Shown: piece by piece, positions 1 through 10,727 of the stretch
How positions within the stretch are numbered: the first letter of the stretch is position 1
Layout of the letters: every line of letters begins with the position of its first letter
Source of the DNA: Psococerastis gibbosa
Lineage: Eukaryota; Arthropoda; Insecta; Psocodea; Psocidae
Length of the DNA stretch: 64,000 bases
Assembly (NCBI GenBank): GCA_963971405.1
Contig: OZ020484.1
Span: 25,730,001 to 25,794,000, forward strand
Direction: 5' to 3'
Program-made: the position numbers and the translations under genes
The notes under the pieces: generated by a model
Seen by the model: the letters and a program-made list of their open reading frames with translations, nothing else
Database searches by the model: none
What the model was told of the DNA's origin: nothing

Positions 1-5
1 AATCT

Positions 6-82
6 ACTTCAGAAGATTTTTCTCTCTAAGATGACGCTAGTGCACGATTTTCCGAAAACCGTGTACAGAAATCTTCTGAAGT
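6..82. repeat. short inverted repeat (hairpin)
   Basis: The 14-bp arm ACTTCAGAAGATTT at 6-19 is repeated in reverse complement at 69-82, around a loop of about 49 bp. The window starts just upstream, so I cannot tell whether this is a whole small foldback element or the edge of a larger one. No target duplication is visible. Confidence 0.5.
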
Positions 83-509
83 GCGTTCACAAGTAGACTA
101 TTTCTTGGCACCGACCACTGACCAATCCATTTGCCCCTATGGCAAATTTCTTAGCGATTCGCTGGCGTTTGAACGCCCGTGTATACCGGGCCTTAAGAAC
201 AGAACCCTAGCTACTATTGTCAAAGAGTGGCTATTTTGATTTTCCCATAACCCTTTGCTGACATGCCACCACCATGGAGGTCTTCGGGGGATGGTGAGAA
301 TCCTTGTTGTTGATCTTTGCGGTGTGTTGCCAGGTTGTTATATTGGTCAACAGTTGCATCCTTTTTAAAGTTCGGAAGAGTCATGTGTCGGACCCCTGGG
401 ACTATGCGGTCGTAGTGATAATTATTTTCGCTTAAAGTTTCCACAATGGCTGCCGTAGCCACTGGTCAGTTTAAGATTATTTCGTACACAACCGTTGCAG
501 GAGCTGTTT
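83..509. other. no recognised gene
   Basis: An 80-codon open frame runs on the minus strand at 220-462. It does not start with ATG and resembles no family I know. I treat it as chance. Confidence 0.4.
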
Positions 510-656
510 CAGGGTCGGATCCAGCCCATTTTTGGGGTGGGGAGGGGAAGTTGTGGGTCAAAATATAACATACATGTGTAGTATCGATTAAATTAGCGTG
601 TAATAAATTAACTTACAATATAATTACTAAAGCTACCCCCCCTGTATCCGTCCATG
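510..656. mobile_element. hAT-type nonautonomous element (CAGGG-CGGAT ends)
   Basis: The left end reads CAGGGTCGGATCCAG and the right end reads GTATCCGTCCATG, which is approximately its reverse complement. A G-run follows the left end and a C-run precedes the right end. The element at 25402-25577 has the same ends and the same internal GTTGTGGGTC and TAATAAATT stretches, so the two are one family. Ends of the form CAG(N)GGCGGATCC are typical of hAT transposons. The flanking 8-mers AGCTGTTT and AGCAGATT agree at only 6 of 8 positions, so this is an older copy. It has no coding capacity. Confidence 0.6.
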
Positions 657-1654
657 AGCAGATTGAATCACTCAGTTTGACGGTTTGTAAATTAGATTAT
701 ACTTTTTAGAATCATTGCCGAAAGTAGATAACTGGTGACTGTGTCAAAATATAGAATCTAAACGGGTAAAATAAAATTAATCTGAATTACTTTTCACAAG
801 ATTACAAGCCATACTGAAAATAGAACAAGGGTCATTGCGTCAACGCATGTGCAACTTCCACAAGCTTACCACTACTCGCCTTCTGAATTCAGGAATGTTC
901 GTACACACAGTTTTTTTTAGAATAAAAACCGTACTTGACCTCTTCAATCACTGATCGACCGGTACGGTACGAGTAAACTGAACTAAAGGATTAAAAGAGT
1001 TATGTGGATTATTGATTTTAAATGTTTCGGTAGAGAATAGAAGCAAATAGGAAACCTCACCAGTATAACACTCATTAGGTACAATAGATAGGTGTGGTAA
1101 TAGGTTTATATTACATATAATGCATCAAATACACATGGAATATTTAATATATACTATTATATTGATGGAAAATATTCTTATGTAAGATAAAAACACATTA
1201 CTTATCGAATTGAACTTGGTAATATGCAAGTCAATGAAAATGTTCACATAGGTATCTTATGTAATTCATCCATTTACTTAAAGTTGATAGTAAAAAATCC
1301 CCCGTCAATATAATAATGATTAGATGCAATTGTAGGTGCGTTGTTCCCTGTACACCGACACCTTACAAGTTCGCAGTATCAGTTTCTAGCCCGTGGCAGT
1401 TATATGGTAGAATGTCCGATACTTGGAGTTACACAAACCTCTTGTAAATAATACTACGGGGTCGTAACGTATCCGAGAAGATATGACACTGCCGATTACG
1501 AAGATGTCAGTTTTGTTACATTCAACAATGATTGGTTTTGTTTCCAGCGCATAGGCTAATTGACATGCACCGCAGCGTGCAGTTCCTTACTAGCATACAT
1601 TCTCAATGTATATTTTTGTTTCTTATTTAAACGTTAGTACAATGAAAGCTCTGT
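657..1654. other. AT-rich stretch, nothing recognised
   Basis: No long reading frame, RNA gene or repeat could be identified here. The sequence is rich in A/T runs, as expected of intergenic or intronic insect DNA. Confidence 0.5.
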
Positions 1655-1970
1655 GATGGTAGAAATGTTCGATTTCGAGATTTCAACTGATTTACACGTT
1701 TTGAGGTCACAGGAAATGTCAGTCTGTTCGTCGATTCCTAGGCAAATTATTAATTTTGTAAAAATATGCAGCTTTTGATTGATTGATTGATTGATTTAGA
1801 TGAAATTTGGCATGTAGGTTCACAAAAGTCATGTTTAGGGACCAATTTTATTTATTCGGAGCTAACTCAATTTTGGGGGGTTTTAACATCGAAAAACTAC
1901 AAAAAACGTCTAAAAATGTTTTCCTCCAAAACGGCTCAAACTGTTTTATTTAAACTCACCTATAATGTAT
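1655..1970 (-). repeat. dispersed repeat R-CAGA, copy 1 (minus strand, CAGA block lost)
   Basis: Read on the minus strand, this contains the family's segments AACCTACATGCCAAATTTCA, CCTCAAAACGTGTAAAT and the stretch ending AATCGAACATTT. The other copies are at 3490, 24640, 55985 and 60760. Here the CAGACAGA block is reduced to a short ACAGACTGACA remnant, and a (TTGA)n run has been inserted or expanded at 1776-1796. The family is unclassified. I see no terminal repeats or protein, and it may be the 3' end of a larger retroelement. Confidence 0.6.
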
Positions 1971-2372
1971 TCGTTATTAATCATAACAACACACAATAGC
2001 TCGCCTGCCCCTTGATAATTTGGTTCTGAGAAGAAAAAAACAACAACAAAAAATTTTCATGAAAAACGAATAAAAAATAGTGTGGAACCTTTCAGGTATG
2101 TTTTAGGTATTAAATAGTGTAATCGTCCTATGGATCAATTCACTGCTTTGGGATGGGAAATACCGAGGCAACCTAAATTTGACCTACGAAAATTATTTAC
2201 TTTACTCCAATTATCTATCTTGGTACCACCTATACTAATTGATACGGGCCCACTCGTACCGGTTCTTTATTTTATTAACAATTTTTTGTCAAGTGAAAAC
2301 CCAAGGGCCAATTCAGGGTGAAACTTTCTTTAACTCGCGTCGGCTCTACAGGTATAACCTAAAACAGGTGCT

Positions 2373-2828
2373 TTAAGAGGACATGCTACGTAGAAAATGA
2401 GCACCCCAAAATTTGTTGTTTTTATGGACTTTTTATTTTTTATTTAATTAACAAAGGAAGTTGGCTCATGGAAGTTGTAGAAGACTGCTTCATGCTTTAT
2501 TTTTTATTTAATTAACAAAGGAAGTTGGCTCATGGAAGTTGTAGAAGACTGCTTCATGCATCATGCAATAGGAAATATTAAGTTTTTGGTATCTTAGTTC
2601 TTTCATAAATACCAGAACGGACTAAAATTATGCGTATTCTGGGATTTTTGGAAGGCCTACAAAACTGAAAAGTAAAAATACCCGATTATATGATGCACGA
2701 AGTAGTCTTCTACAACTTCCACGAGCCAAATCTTTAATGACTTGCTTTATTAAATAAATAAAAAATAAAAAGTCCATAAAAACAACAAATTTTGGGGTGC
2801 TCATTTTCTACGTAGCATGTCCTCTTAA
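2373..2828. mobile_element. 456-bp foldback element with TTAA ends
   Basis: The left arm begins TTAAGAGGACATGCTACGTA and the right arm ends with its reverse complement at 2828. The arms stay paired for at least 70 bp, through the CACCCCAAAATTTGTTG region. TTAA lies at both outer edges, either as the element end or as a TTAA target duplication. Further inside, GAAGTTGTAGAAGACTGCTTC pairs with a near reverse complement at about 2700-2725. It has no coding capacity. The superfamily is uncertain: TTAA targets suggest piggyBac, but the ends do not begin CCC. Confidence 0.75.
2432..2559. repeat. 64-bp perfect tandem duplication inside the foldback
   Basis: Positions 2432-2495 are repeated at 2496-2559 with no difference that I can see. 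The duplication affects only the left arm, so the hairpin is now asymmetric. Its perfection suggests a recent event. Confidence 0.85.
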
Positions 2829-3489
2829 GCATGACACCTCAAAATTAAACATGACCAGATATCATGAAAAAAAGTGTTCGTTCTTTAAGCGATAACTTCA
2901 CACATGTCTTTCTAGTATAGTCAATTGCCCCTATTACTGTAGTTTCTATACAGAGATAACACTAATTTGATAATAACAGTGATGGGCTAATGAAATTTTA
3001 CGTGGCATTTCTCATGAATATTAAGAAAATTAGTAAAAATTCAAGTGAAATTGAAATTATTTAGATTTTCTTCGTTAAAAACTTGGCGTGTTGAATAGTT
3101 TTTATGATTTGGTGGTCATTCAGGCATTGAAATTACAGGGGTATCTAATTGAATAAAAACCACATTTTTTTGTCCCCCACCTGTAATTCTATTTAATTAG
3201 GAAGATGAATTATTTGTTTTTCTGCCGTCAGTGTTTTTCCATAATTAAAATCATTGCCTTCGGGGGCATAATTATAATTACTGCAACAGAGATTTTAACT
3301 AGAAGTTTTTGTAACTCCACCATCGGAAACAAATTACCCACGTTTACCATATTCGGCTATTAGTTAATTGATTTATTTAACTTTTTGTAGTTTTTGGTTA
3401 GCTTGTTCGCAACGGTAATTGCCACCTTTTTATGGAGTCTCTACGCTTTACATTTGGGGCAGAAACTGCAACTGGACTATAACCTCGTT

Positions 3490-3765
3490 TTTTTTTTTAG
3501 TTTTCGGATGATAAAATTACCAAAACTGAGTTAGCCAAATATATAACAAATTGTCCCAAGATATGGTTTTTGTGAAACTACATGCCAAATTTAATGAAAA
3601 CTCACCGAGTAGTTCGACGAACAGACAGACCAACAGACAGACATTTCGAAAAAGCACTTTTTTTGGTTCTTGGGACCTTGAAACGTGTAAATCCACTGAA
3701 ATCTCGAAATCGAACATTTTGAACATCACAAAGCTTTCCTTCCTTATACAACGTATGAATAAGAA
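3490..3765 (+). repeat. dispersed repeat R-CAGA, copy 2
   Basis: This copy runs from the AAAACTGAGTTAGCC region through GAAACTACATGCCAAATTTA and a CAGACAGAC block at about 3620-3645. It continues past TTGGGACCTTGAAACGTG to CACAAAGCTTTCCTTCC and an ACGTAT end. It shares this order with copies 3-5. The open frames on both strands here are by-products of the CAGA repeat and are not genes. Confidence 0.7.
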
Positions 3766-4149
3766 TGCATACGTACTCTATACATAAAGCATACAAGTGA
3801 TGTTCAATTTCAATGAGATTGGGAAGAAAATCAAATGTCTATACAAATTATACGTATAAGTTTTCAACAGTTGCTGTTATATACGGTCGTAACTATAATA
3901 TTAATATTTTTTTTAACTTGACCCTTCAGGCGCGGTGACAGAAGCTCGGCGCTTCGAGTCTCACACTTTTCCGCAATAAAAAATTTGCCACGACTTGGAA
4001 TCAAACTCAGTTAATCATATTATCACTGGAGTATAAGGGTAAATCGCTTGGTTGTTTATTCCAGGGAATTTGGTGCCGGGGACTGAGGGGGACTGCTTTA
4101 CTCTTAGTTGAGTTTGACCGGGCCAGTGTTATTCTAAGATAGGCGGGCG
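3766..4149. other. no recognised feature
   Basis: AT-rich sequence without supported genes or repeats. Confidence 0.4.
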
Positions 4150-4290
4150 GTGAATTAATATCGGCTTTGGTGGCAAGGTGGTAGGTAGCCTGCTTCTAGC
4201 TGTGTCAGTCTCTGCACACCATGCGATCGGAGACGTGTCGTAACTCAACACGGGTGCGACTGAAGAGGTCAATCGGATACATTCATTAAA
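4150..4290 (+). repeat. dispersed repeat, copy 1 (GATCGGAGACGTGTCG family)
   Basis: This shares a GGCAAGNTGGT segment, GCGATCGGAGACGTGTCGTAAC, and a later TCAATCGGATACATT with positions 52635-52775, in the same order and orientation. Its class is unknown. A SINE or a LINE 3' region is possible. Confidence 0.55.
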
Positions 4291-4758
4291 TTGTTTTTAT
4301 GTGGTTTAAAAAAATATATAGAAAGAGATATAGTAGTATAGATATAATACTTTCATTACTATTTAGCAACTTTGGTATCTTTGCCTGAACCCACTTGACG
4401 CTCAGTAACGAATCGAGGTATGTCTTAAAATATGGACCCAATGTCAGTACTCAGGATCTTGCCCAGTGACCACTCATAAATATGGTTCAACTTCATCCAC
4501 TTAATACATCTGTCACTGAGTATCTCAAGATAGTACTGTGGATGCTCTTCCGCTGCCCGCGAGTAAATACTGCCAGTCCACCTGGAGAGACAGCGCAAGG
4601 CCGGCAAAGTAGGCAGACTTCCTTCCAAATGACCGACAAGGTTCTCCGACCGTTTTCGCTGCAGCTCGCGGCCACAGGAAGTGAGAGTACTTGAGTGTCA
4701 CACTCAGAAGAACAACTGAAGTTCCCGAACAATTATTCAAGGCTCTGAATGAATCAAT

Positions 4759-4845
4759 CTTCTTCTTCTTTTAATGCCTATTCTATCGAAGATTCATGAT
4801 GGCAATTTGGCCGTTCAGACTGCTGCTATGAAAAGGGTAGTCGTG
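4759..4845 (-). mobile_element. LINE 3' end, 87 bp, with 13-bp target duplication
   Basis: TGAATGAATCAAT at 4746-4758 is repeated exactly at 4846-4858. Between them, on the minus strand, lies the last part of a LINE ORF2 followed by an (AAG)n tail. The peptide TLFIAAV matches the LFRAAVSKV motif of the other family-A copies in this window. The match then breaks at a stop, and the conserved ATCTTCGATAGAA signature follows. This is a strongly 5'-truncated target-primed insertion. Confidence 0.8.
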
Positions 4846-4858
4846 TGAATGAATCAAT

Positions 4859-5240
4859 AGAAGCAATTATTCCCTCAGAAATTTAATAGAAGTTTACTTA
4901 AGGGCATACATAGTAAAGAGCATTGCTCTTTCTTAATGTTGTTGAAAATTAAAATCATTTTCTATAGGACTATGGAATCATTTAACTAATCGTGTACCTT
5001 AAAACGCAAGTTTCAAAATAAGTGTTGCAAATGAAAGACCTTCAAAAGAGCTTTAATTTGATATGTAACCCAAATCGTCCATGTCAAATTCCTTTTGCTG
5101 TACGCCAATGCATTATTAAATCGAACCATACGAAACATTGACCCCTACTTAGTAATTAATTTTTTTATCCCAAATAAGAGAGGTGCACGGGTGGTGTGAT
5201 ACAACCAGGATATTGTATACTCAAACGCGTCATTTATGAA
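4859..5240. other. no recognised feature
   Basis: AT-rich sequence. No gene or repeat is supported. Confidence 0.4.
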
Positions 5241-5448
5241 TTAACAGTAATAATTTAATAATATTTAGTGTTAATAATTATATTAAATACAAATATTTTG
5301 ATTTATATCAAGAAATAATACGTACGGATAGAACTAAAACACGGGTACAAAATGGCAGCTTCATTCTGTGAACTTTGACTGTGAACTTTTCTATGAACTG
5401 CGCGCGCATCCTCAAAATTCACTCTCGGTCGCAAAGAAGTATAACTTC
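5241..5448 (+). repeat. dispersed repeat, copy 1 (TACGTACGGATAGAACTAAAAC family)
   Basis: About 205 bp match 55489-55692 at high identity. Shared landmarks are TTTAGTGTTAATAATTATA, ATACGTACGGATAGAACTAA, GCGCGCATCCTCAAAATTCA and AAAGAAGTATAACTTC. The element class is not recognised. The GCGCGC patch and its closing AAGAAGTATAACTTC recur in both copies. Confidence 0.7.
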
Positions 5449-6090
5449 AAAAATGTCTTACACGCGGCATTATGATCGTCTTCAACTCATGGTGCCATAT
5501 GAAGGTTTAATTAGTTCAGTACGAGGCTCTAAAATTCTAATAGGTGTTGGATTTTGTATGGGGTCGTCACCGGTGATAATGCTCTGAACCATCGTGGCAG
5601 CAGCAGCTTTTCATTTAGAATTTTTTGAAATGCAATACAAAACACCACAGACTTCACAGGAGTGAATGTATGGTAAACCAGGCTTAAATTTCTACGCCTG
5701 GAAGAGGAGAGAAACTCTCGCTCGCCAGTACTAACCTTCATAGCAAAAACAATGAAGAATTCGCCTCTGCTTCCTTGTCTTATTCCGAACAATACCGGAG
5801 GGCATCTGGATAGGCAACTCACGCAGGTTTGGAGACGCGTTGAAGCGTGTAACCGAGAGGGAATTACAGGTAGAGGTACGGTATACGTATACCCACGGTA
5901 GACAAAACTATTCGCGGCCATTCATTCTCTGTCTGCTCACGTCCTGAGATCTTTTGGGGAAGCGGCCCATTGACCTCTGCAGCGGCCCTCCGTAACTGAA
6001 GCAATCTAATTTTGCCGGAGAGAGTCACACGTGCTTACCATAACTTTGCTGCCAAGCCCAGGTTTTGTAAAAGGCGAGCTTCTTTTTTAA
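5449..6090. other. no recognised gene; uncharacterised minus-strand frame
   Basis: A 130-codon minus-strand frame at 5529-5921 shows no recognisable domain and may be chance. The stretch is less AT-rich than its surroundings. It does not encode the endonuclease domain that would be expected upstream of the LINE if that element were full-length. Confidence 0.35.
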
Positions 6091-7929
6091 CAATCATTTC
6101 AAGGGGCAAAAACACCTAAAGAATTCTGGCAAATAGCAAACTCAGTGGTAAAACCCGAAAAGAAAAGTTACATAAATTCAGTGAACATAGAAGGGGAAAA
6201 AATTAACACGGAGGGACATGAAAAGCAAGTGGCAGATTATTTCAATTCTTACTATGCGAGTATCGCTGAAAGCCTATTGAAAGAAAATGGAATCACTGAA
6301 TGCATGCCCATCCCTCACCTTATAAAAGAGCCATCGTCAATGTTTTCCCCACATCTCTCCATACAAGAAGTGGAGAGAGCATTCATAAAACTAAAAAGGA
6401 AAAAATCCCGTGGCTATGACGGAATTTCTTGCGAATTACTTAAGGACTGTCAGGAACCACTGCTCCGCCCGCTTCACCACCTATTTGACCTCTCCCTCCG
6501 TATAGGTCGGTATCCAACAGCACTCAAAGTTAGCAAAATAGTCCCGATATATAAAGACGGAGATGCTTCGCAGGCCTCTCAGTACAGGCCGGTCCATGTC
6601 CAACCGGCGATAGGGAAACTACTCGAAACTTGTGTACAAACGCGAATTTTAAAATATTTAGATTCGACCAACTACCTATCTCCTAATCAATTCGGGTTTC
6701 GAGCAGGAGTAAGTACAGAAAATGCTATCTTCGAACTGATCGACGCAATGATCGAAGGGCTGGAGAGGGGTGAGAGGGTGGCTACGGTTCAAATCGACCT
6801 ATCTAAATGTTTTGACGTAGTCAACCATTCGATTGCAGTGGAGAAACTAAAATGCTTGGGAATTAATGGATCGCTATTAGAGTGGTTTCGGTCATATTTT
6901 TCGGACAGAAGGCAAATAGTGCAAATAACCAGCCCTAAAGGTACCGCAAATAGCTCACCATTGCCAATTAAGCATGGAATATTTCAAGGGAGTGGATTAG
7001 GCCCCCTAATTTTTTTGATTTATACAAACCAACTATCAAATATTCCTATTAAATCAAAGATGGTCACCTTTGCAGACGATATAGGTATCGTGGTGAGAGC
7101 CCCTGATAGCGAAAGACTCCAACAAGAAATCGAAAATGATACAAAAAAAGTCATGACCTGGATAAAACAACATAAACTAATACCTAATCTAAAAAAGACC
7201 AAGGTCATGTACCCCAGCTACCGACAAACCAACAGTGTAAATAGAAATCTGATATATAATGGCCAAATAATTGAGGAAATAAACGAAATCAAGTACTTGG
7301 GTATCACCATAGACAACAAGTTGACATGGAAACCACACATTGATAAATTACAAAAAAACCTCCGATCTATCAGCTACATATTATACAATCTACGGCGGTT
7401 TTTCCCACAATCAGCGTTAATCACTCTATATAAAGCATGGTACCAAGCCAAACTAAGTTACTGCATAGGCATATGGGGGGGAGCAGCAGCGACCCATATT
7501 CAACCATTACGAACGGCACAAAATTATACAGTAAAAACTCTCACAAGAAGCCATAGATGGTCACACTCAAACACAATATATAAAATGAATAAACTACTGC
7601 CCATAAACCTCCTATACAATAAAAATTTGCTAATGTTTACCACAAAACATATTGCAACAATAAACACACGTAATAATGCAAGACAACACACAACAAGATC
7701 AACAGCCTACCATACTCTCCCCCTTCCCCACTGGAACCTGACAAACTCAAGACGATCATTACGATATAAGGCAACGACCCTGTACAACTTACTCACTAAG
7801 GACTTACACTCTAACAAACACGAGTATCCCACAGTAGACAACGACAACACTGACAAGAACACAAGAACAGCTATTTACAAGACAATCATTAGAATATGGA
7901 CGAGGAAAGAACTGGACAAATTACAATAG
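6091..7929 (+). CDS. LINE ORF2 fragment: reverse transcriptase (endonuclease missing)
   Basis: This is an RNA-directed DNA polymerase used for target-primed integration. The frame is open from 6091 to the TAG at 7927-7929. The first long-frame codon at 6145 is GTG, so no true start is present and the protein is an N-terminally cut ORF2. Counting from 6145, the RT motifs follow in the usual order. GYDGISCELL (residues 90-99) is the RT domain entry, and YRPVHVQPAIGKLLE (147-161) and NQFGFRAGVST (181-191) follow. DLSKCFDVVNH (218-228) contains the first catalytic Asp, then come QGSGLGPLIFLIY (281-293) and FADD (309-312) with the two catalytic Asp residues. LKKTKVM and IKYLGITID (382-390) are the typical thumb-side signature. 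All catalytic Asp residues are kept. Some consensus positions are altered (HVQPA instead of the usual S/I-x-LPA, and SGLGP for SVLGP). The C-terminal half is Lys/Asn/Thr-rich and lacks a CCHC knuckle. It belongs to the CR1/L2/Jockey superfamily, but I cannot fix the clade by eye. Confidence 0.9.
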   Translation, partial: QSFQGAKTPKEFWQIANSVVKPEKKSYINSVNIEGEKINTEGHEKQVADYFNSYYASIAESLLKENGITECMPIPHLIKEPSSMFSPHLSIQEVERAFIKLKRKKSRGYDGISCELLKDCQEPLLRPLHHLFDLSLRIGRYPTALKVSKIVPIYKDGDASQASQYRPVHVQPAIGKLLETCVQTRILKYLDSTNYLSPNQFGFRAGVSTENAIFELIDAMIEGLERGERVATVQIDLSKCFDVVNHSIAVEKLKCLGINGSLLEWFRSYFSDRRQIVQITSPKGTANSSPLPIKHGIFQGSGLGPLIFLIYTNQLSNIPIKSKMVTFADDIGIVVRAPDSERLQQEIENDTKKVMTWIKQHKLIPNLKKTKVMYPSYRQTNSVNRNLIYNGQIIEEINEIKYLGITIDNKLTWKPHIDKLQKNLRSISYILYNLRRFFPQSALITLYKAWYQAKLSYCIGIWGGAAATHIQPLRTAQNYTVKTLTRSHRWSHSNTIYKMNKLLPINLLYNKNLLMFTTKHIATINTRNNARQHTTRSTAYHTLPLPHWNLTNSRRSLRYKATTLYNLLTKDLHSNKHEYPTVDNDNTDKNTRTAIYKTIIRIWTRKELDKLQ

Positions 7930-8154
7930 TAATGCGACGACAAATTACAATAGTTGTAATGAGTAATTGTTTGTTTCTAATTTTTTAATTTTAATAATAT
8001 TTTATTTTTAATAATCTAAGTAAATATATATAATACCGTAGTCTTAGTTTAGTGCTACCCTCGCACGCCCATGGCATGAGGGGGCACTACTTTATATATG
8101 TACCGAGAAAAAATGTAAAGAAATTACACGGATTTATTATTATTATTATTATTA
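6091..8154 (+). mobile_element. 5'-truncated non-LTR retrotransposon (LINE)
   Basis: The element comprises an open reverse-transcriptase frame (to 7929), a 3' UTR of about 200 bp containing a CCATGGCATGAGGG palindrome-like patch, and a (TTA)n tail at 8133-8154. The frame's first in-frame stop upstream is TAA at 6088. No endonuclease coding is visible before it, so the 5' half is missing. The bases after the tail, ACAATC, also occur at 6090-6095. This could be a short remnant of a target duplication, but it is too weak to rely on. Confidence 0.85.
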
Positions 8155-8721
8155 CAATCCCCAATCTTTCCCAAAAGGTGTCTTTGTTGTAATCTGCAGT
8201 GGGTTTTAATTCTTAGATTTAGCCTTGGGAATAATGTGAATCCCAACACTAAAGTGGCGGTACTAAAGTACAGTTAAGAGCAAATTGGACACCTCCACTG
8301 CCCGTATCGTTCTGCACAAAGTCGAATTTCTATGAAATATCGAACATAGAGCCATAAAAGTGGCGCCGTAATGTGGAAAATGTTTCACAACATTTCGATG
8401 CATAGTAGTATATTTGTGGCCTAAGTTGGTCGCACAAAAATGCAAGGTTGGGTTAGGTCCACTGCCCACTGGGGCCAAATGGTGGTAGTGCCGACTAAAT
8501 ACTATGTATCAAAATGTAGGTGATCATTTCTTCCACTTTAAGACATGTCATTGATGATAGATATATTATGGGAACTTCGAATTTGTACTAAAAACGTCTA
8601 GTGGTGTGTCTGGTTCTCTTCACGGTTCACCTATATTAAGTTATCTGTTGGCATACAGTAGGTATGTATCAGGGTGTTTTTTTTTTGTCTTTTATACAGT
8701 TGTACTACGCAATAATAGATT
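8155..8721. other. no recognised feature
   Basis: A 71-codon minus-strand frame at 8263-8478 has no recognisable similarity. Nothing else is supported. Confidence 0.4.
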
Positions 8722-8800
8722 CTTCTTCTGCTTCTTCTGGCTCAACAACAACCCTCCAGGCATCTCGGTTTAATACGACGCTCCACGGACTCGCGGAGGT
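8722..8800 (-). pseudogene. LINE ORF2 C-terminal fragment (different family, EE-rich tail)
   Basis: On the minus strand the frame reads VVLNRDAWRVVVEPEEAEEE. The RDxWR plus acidic EEAEEE ending, encoded by GAAGAAGCAGAAGAAGAA, is a common C-terminal signature of arthropod LINE ORF2 proteins. Only the final part of about 25 residues is seen. It is a dead 5'-truncated copy. Confidence 0.55.
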
Positions 8801-9061
8801 CGGTGTTCAGTAATTGTTTGTTGACTTACAGTAAATACATCAAGGTGTTTCCTTTTTCTTGTTTTTGTAAAGAAGTACTACAGAATAATAAATTAATGCT
8901 CACAATTTCACCACAATATACTGTAGGCATCAGCCATCGGGCGGGAGCATGGAGATGGCCAGGCGGCTGCATGGTACAAGCTAAATTTTCACCGGGATTT
9001 CAATTTCAATCAGGTGGGTGGTCTGAACCATTCTACGAATAACTTACGAATGTATCTACTA

Positions 9062-9236
9062 CAGCAGCCTGATCGAGGCGATTATAATACCGGTATTTAT
9101 TTAATCCCCTGGTAATAAAAATGTAAACAAGATAATTTTATAATGGAAAGTGCTATTCAAAATTTGTTTGTTTACAGTTATAAACCTAGGGTATTTATTT
9201 AACCCCGGTATTATAATCGCCTCGATCAGGCTGCTG
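9062..9236. mobile_element. 175-bp foldback MITE (CAGCAGCCTGATCGAGGCG ends)
   Basis: The terminal inverted repeats start CAGCAGCCTGATCGAGGCG and run for about 32 bp with perfect pairing (to ATTATAATACCGG), then pair imperfectly through TATTTATTTAA. The central unpaired part includes ATAATGGAAAGTG. A related central segment occurs alone at 18090-18190. No clear target duplication was found, so the superfamily is not assigned. Confidence 0.8.
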
Positions 9237-10727
9237 ATACAGAATAAAAAAAACTGACACCATAAGTAAGTGGATAATATATATTATACTTTTTAATATA
9301 TTTTACGTTTAAAATTTCAACCCTAGCACTAAGTAAAGTAATGTAGACTTGTATCGCTGGGGTAAAGTGATTTTTAATACTTTTATTACAAGATTGAAAA
9401 TTATACGGTACCTACACTCACAAACGCATAAACAAGCGCAACCGTTGACTCGGACACCTGTCCCCTTTGCAACTCTGTAGGAAAGAACGGTCTAAACCTA
9501 CAGGATTGCGCAGCACATTCCAACTACCAGGACCGAAACCCCATGCGCCTTTACTGGGAGGTTCGTCGGCGAGTGGCAGGGATGCCAAGAGCTGGCATTG
9601 GATAAAGTAAAGTAGTAAGTAGTACAAAAGCAAAAACTCAATTATTTTTTTAAAAAAAAAAACCTTTGTAAAAATGAAAGAAATTACAATTGTAGCCTAC
9701 AAACTTTTAGTGAAAACTTAGCGTAATCAACAGTAAAACATGGAACACAAGATAAAAAGATAAGTTTCTTCGTTTGAACATCTAGTGTTAGATTGGTGTA
9801 AAGTATATTTAGTCCTTCTTCAACTTGTGTTGACAAAACCAAATAAATTCACAAAATTAGGTTTGTTTTCTAAGACAGAATGAATCAGGCGATCGCCCTT
9901 CCAACAGCAATGAACTTTTAGCATGATTTCCCGCGGTTCAATTAATTTCGAAATGTTGCCGTATAGAAAATCTTATAGGTTTTTCCTCTTCAATCACCGC
10001 AGTACGATGAACTTTTTGTTATCTATGTGTAGCGGTAATTCAGGTAGCGATGCTCATCGCAATCAATTCCCTTTTACAATGTGCAATCCCGCCTATCTAC
10101 CACAATCAACTCTTCTCTTCACCACCAGCCAAACTCCAATAAAACTCTCTCATTCAATAATTTCCTCCTTTCTTCTAGCTCCCCTATCTTATCTTATCTT
10201 TCCTTCTACATCGTTTGCAACGACTAGCGCTCTGTTTTTAATTCCATTAGCAGCCCCATCTATGCAACTGTAATATTGGAAACGAATCACACAGGCTCCC
10301 GCTAATTCATATTGCAGATGCAGATAATGTATGAGCATGTGTATGCAGAGCAGGATCTACTAATTAATGGACGAGAACATTAATTTTTACTGTTTGTTTT
10401 TAAGTTGATTGTAAGGGAGCGGAACTCGGACAGGATGCTATGAACATTTACTGCATTTCATTTCGTTTTATAGTTATGAAATGATTGGCTATGGGTAACG
10501 GCCTTATCATGTACGGGAACATGCCTTTTCTCGAGATATCAATGATATCATGCACGCCCCATGTACAGTAATTTCTTCAATTCATCTAGTAATTACATAT
10601 TATCACTATTTTACAAGTTCGCTATTTGGAGCTGAATTACTCGTAATATTACAAGTACAATTAGACTATTTTACAGTATGTGTATTATATGAGATGGGGC
10701 TAATACGATAATCTATGTTGAAGTTTC
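9237..10727. other. AT-rich stretch, no supported gene
   Basis: A 116-codon plus frame at 9923-10273 and a 71-codon minus frame at 9418-9633 show nothing recognisable. No repeats with partners elsewhere in the window were found. Confidence 0.4.

Noticed and set aside
5529..5921. Endonuclease domain of the LINE just downstream
   Set aside because: The frame is on the opposite strand, and no endonuclease motifs were seen in any frame of this interval.
6145..7929. Complete ORF2 starting at 6145
   Set aside because: The codon at 6145 is GTG, and the frame extends upstream to 6091 without an ATG. The element is 5'-truncated.
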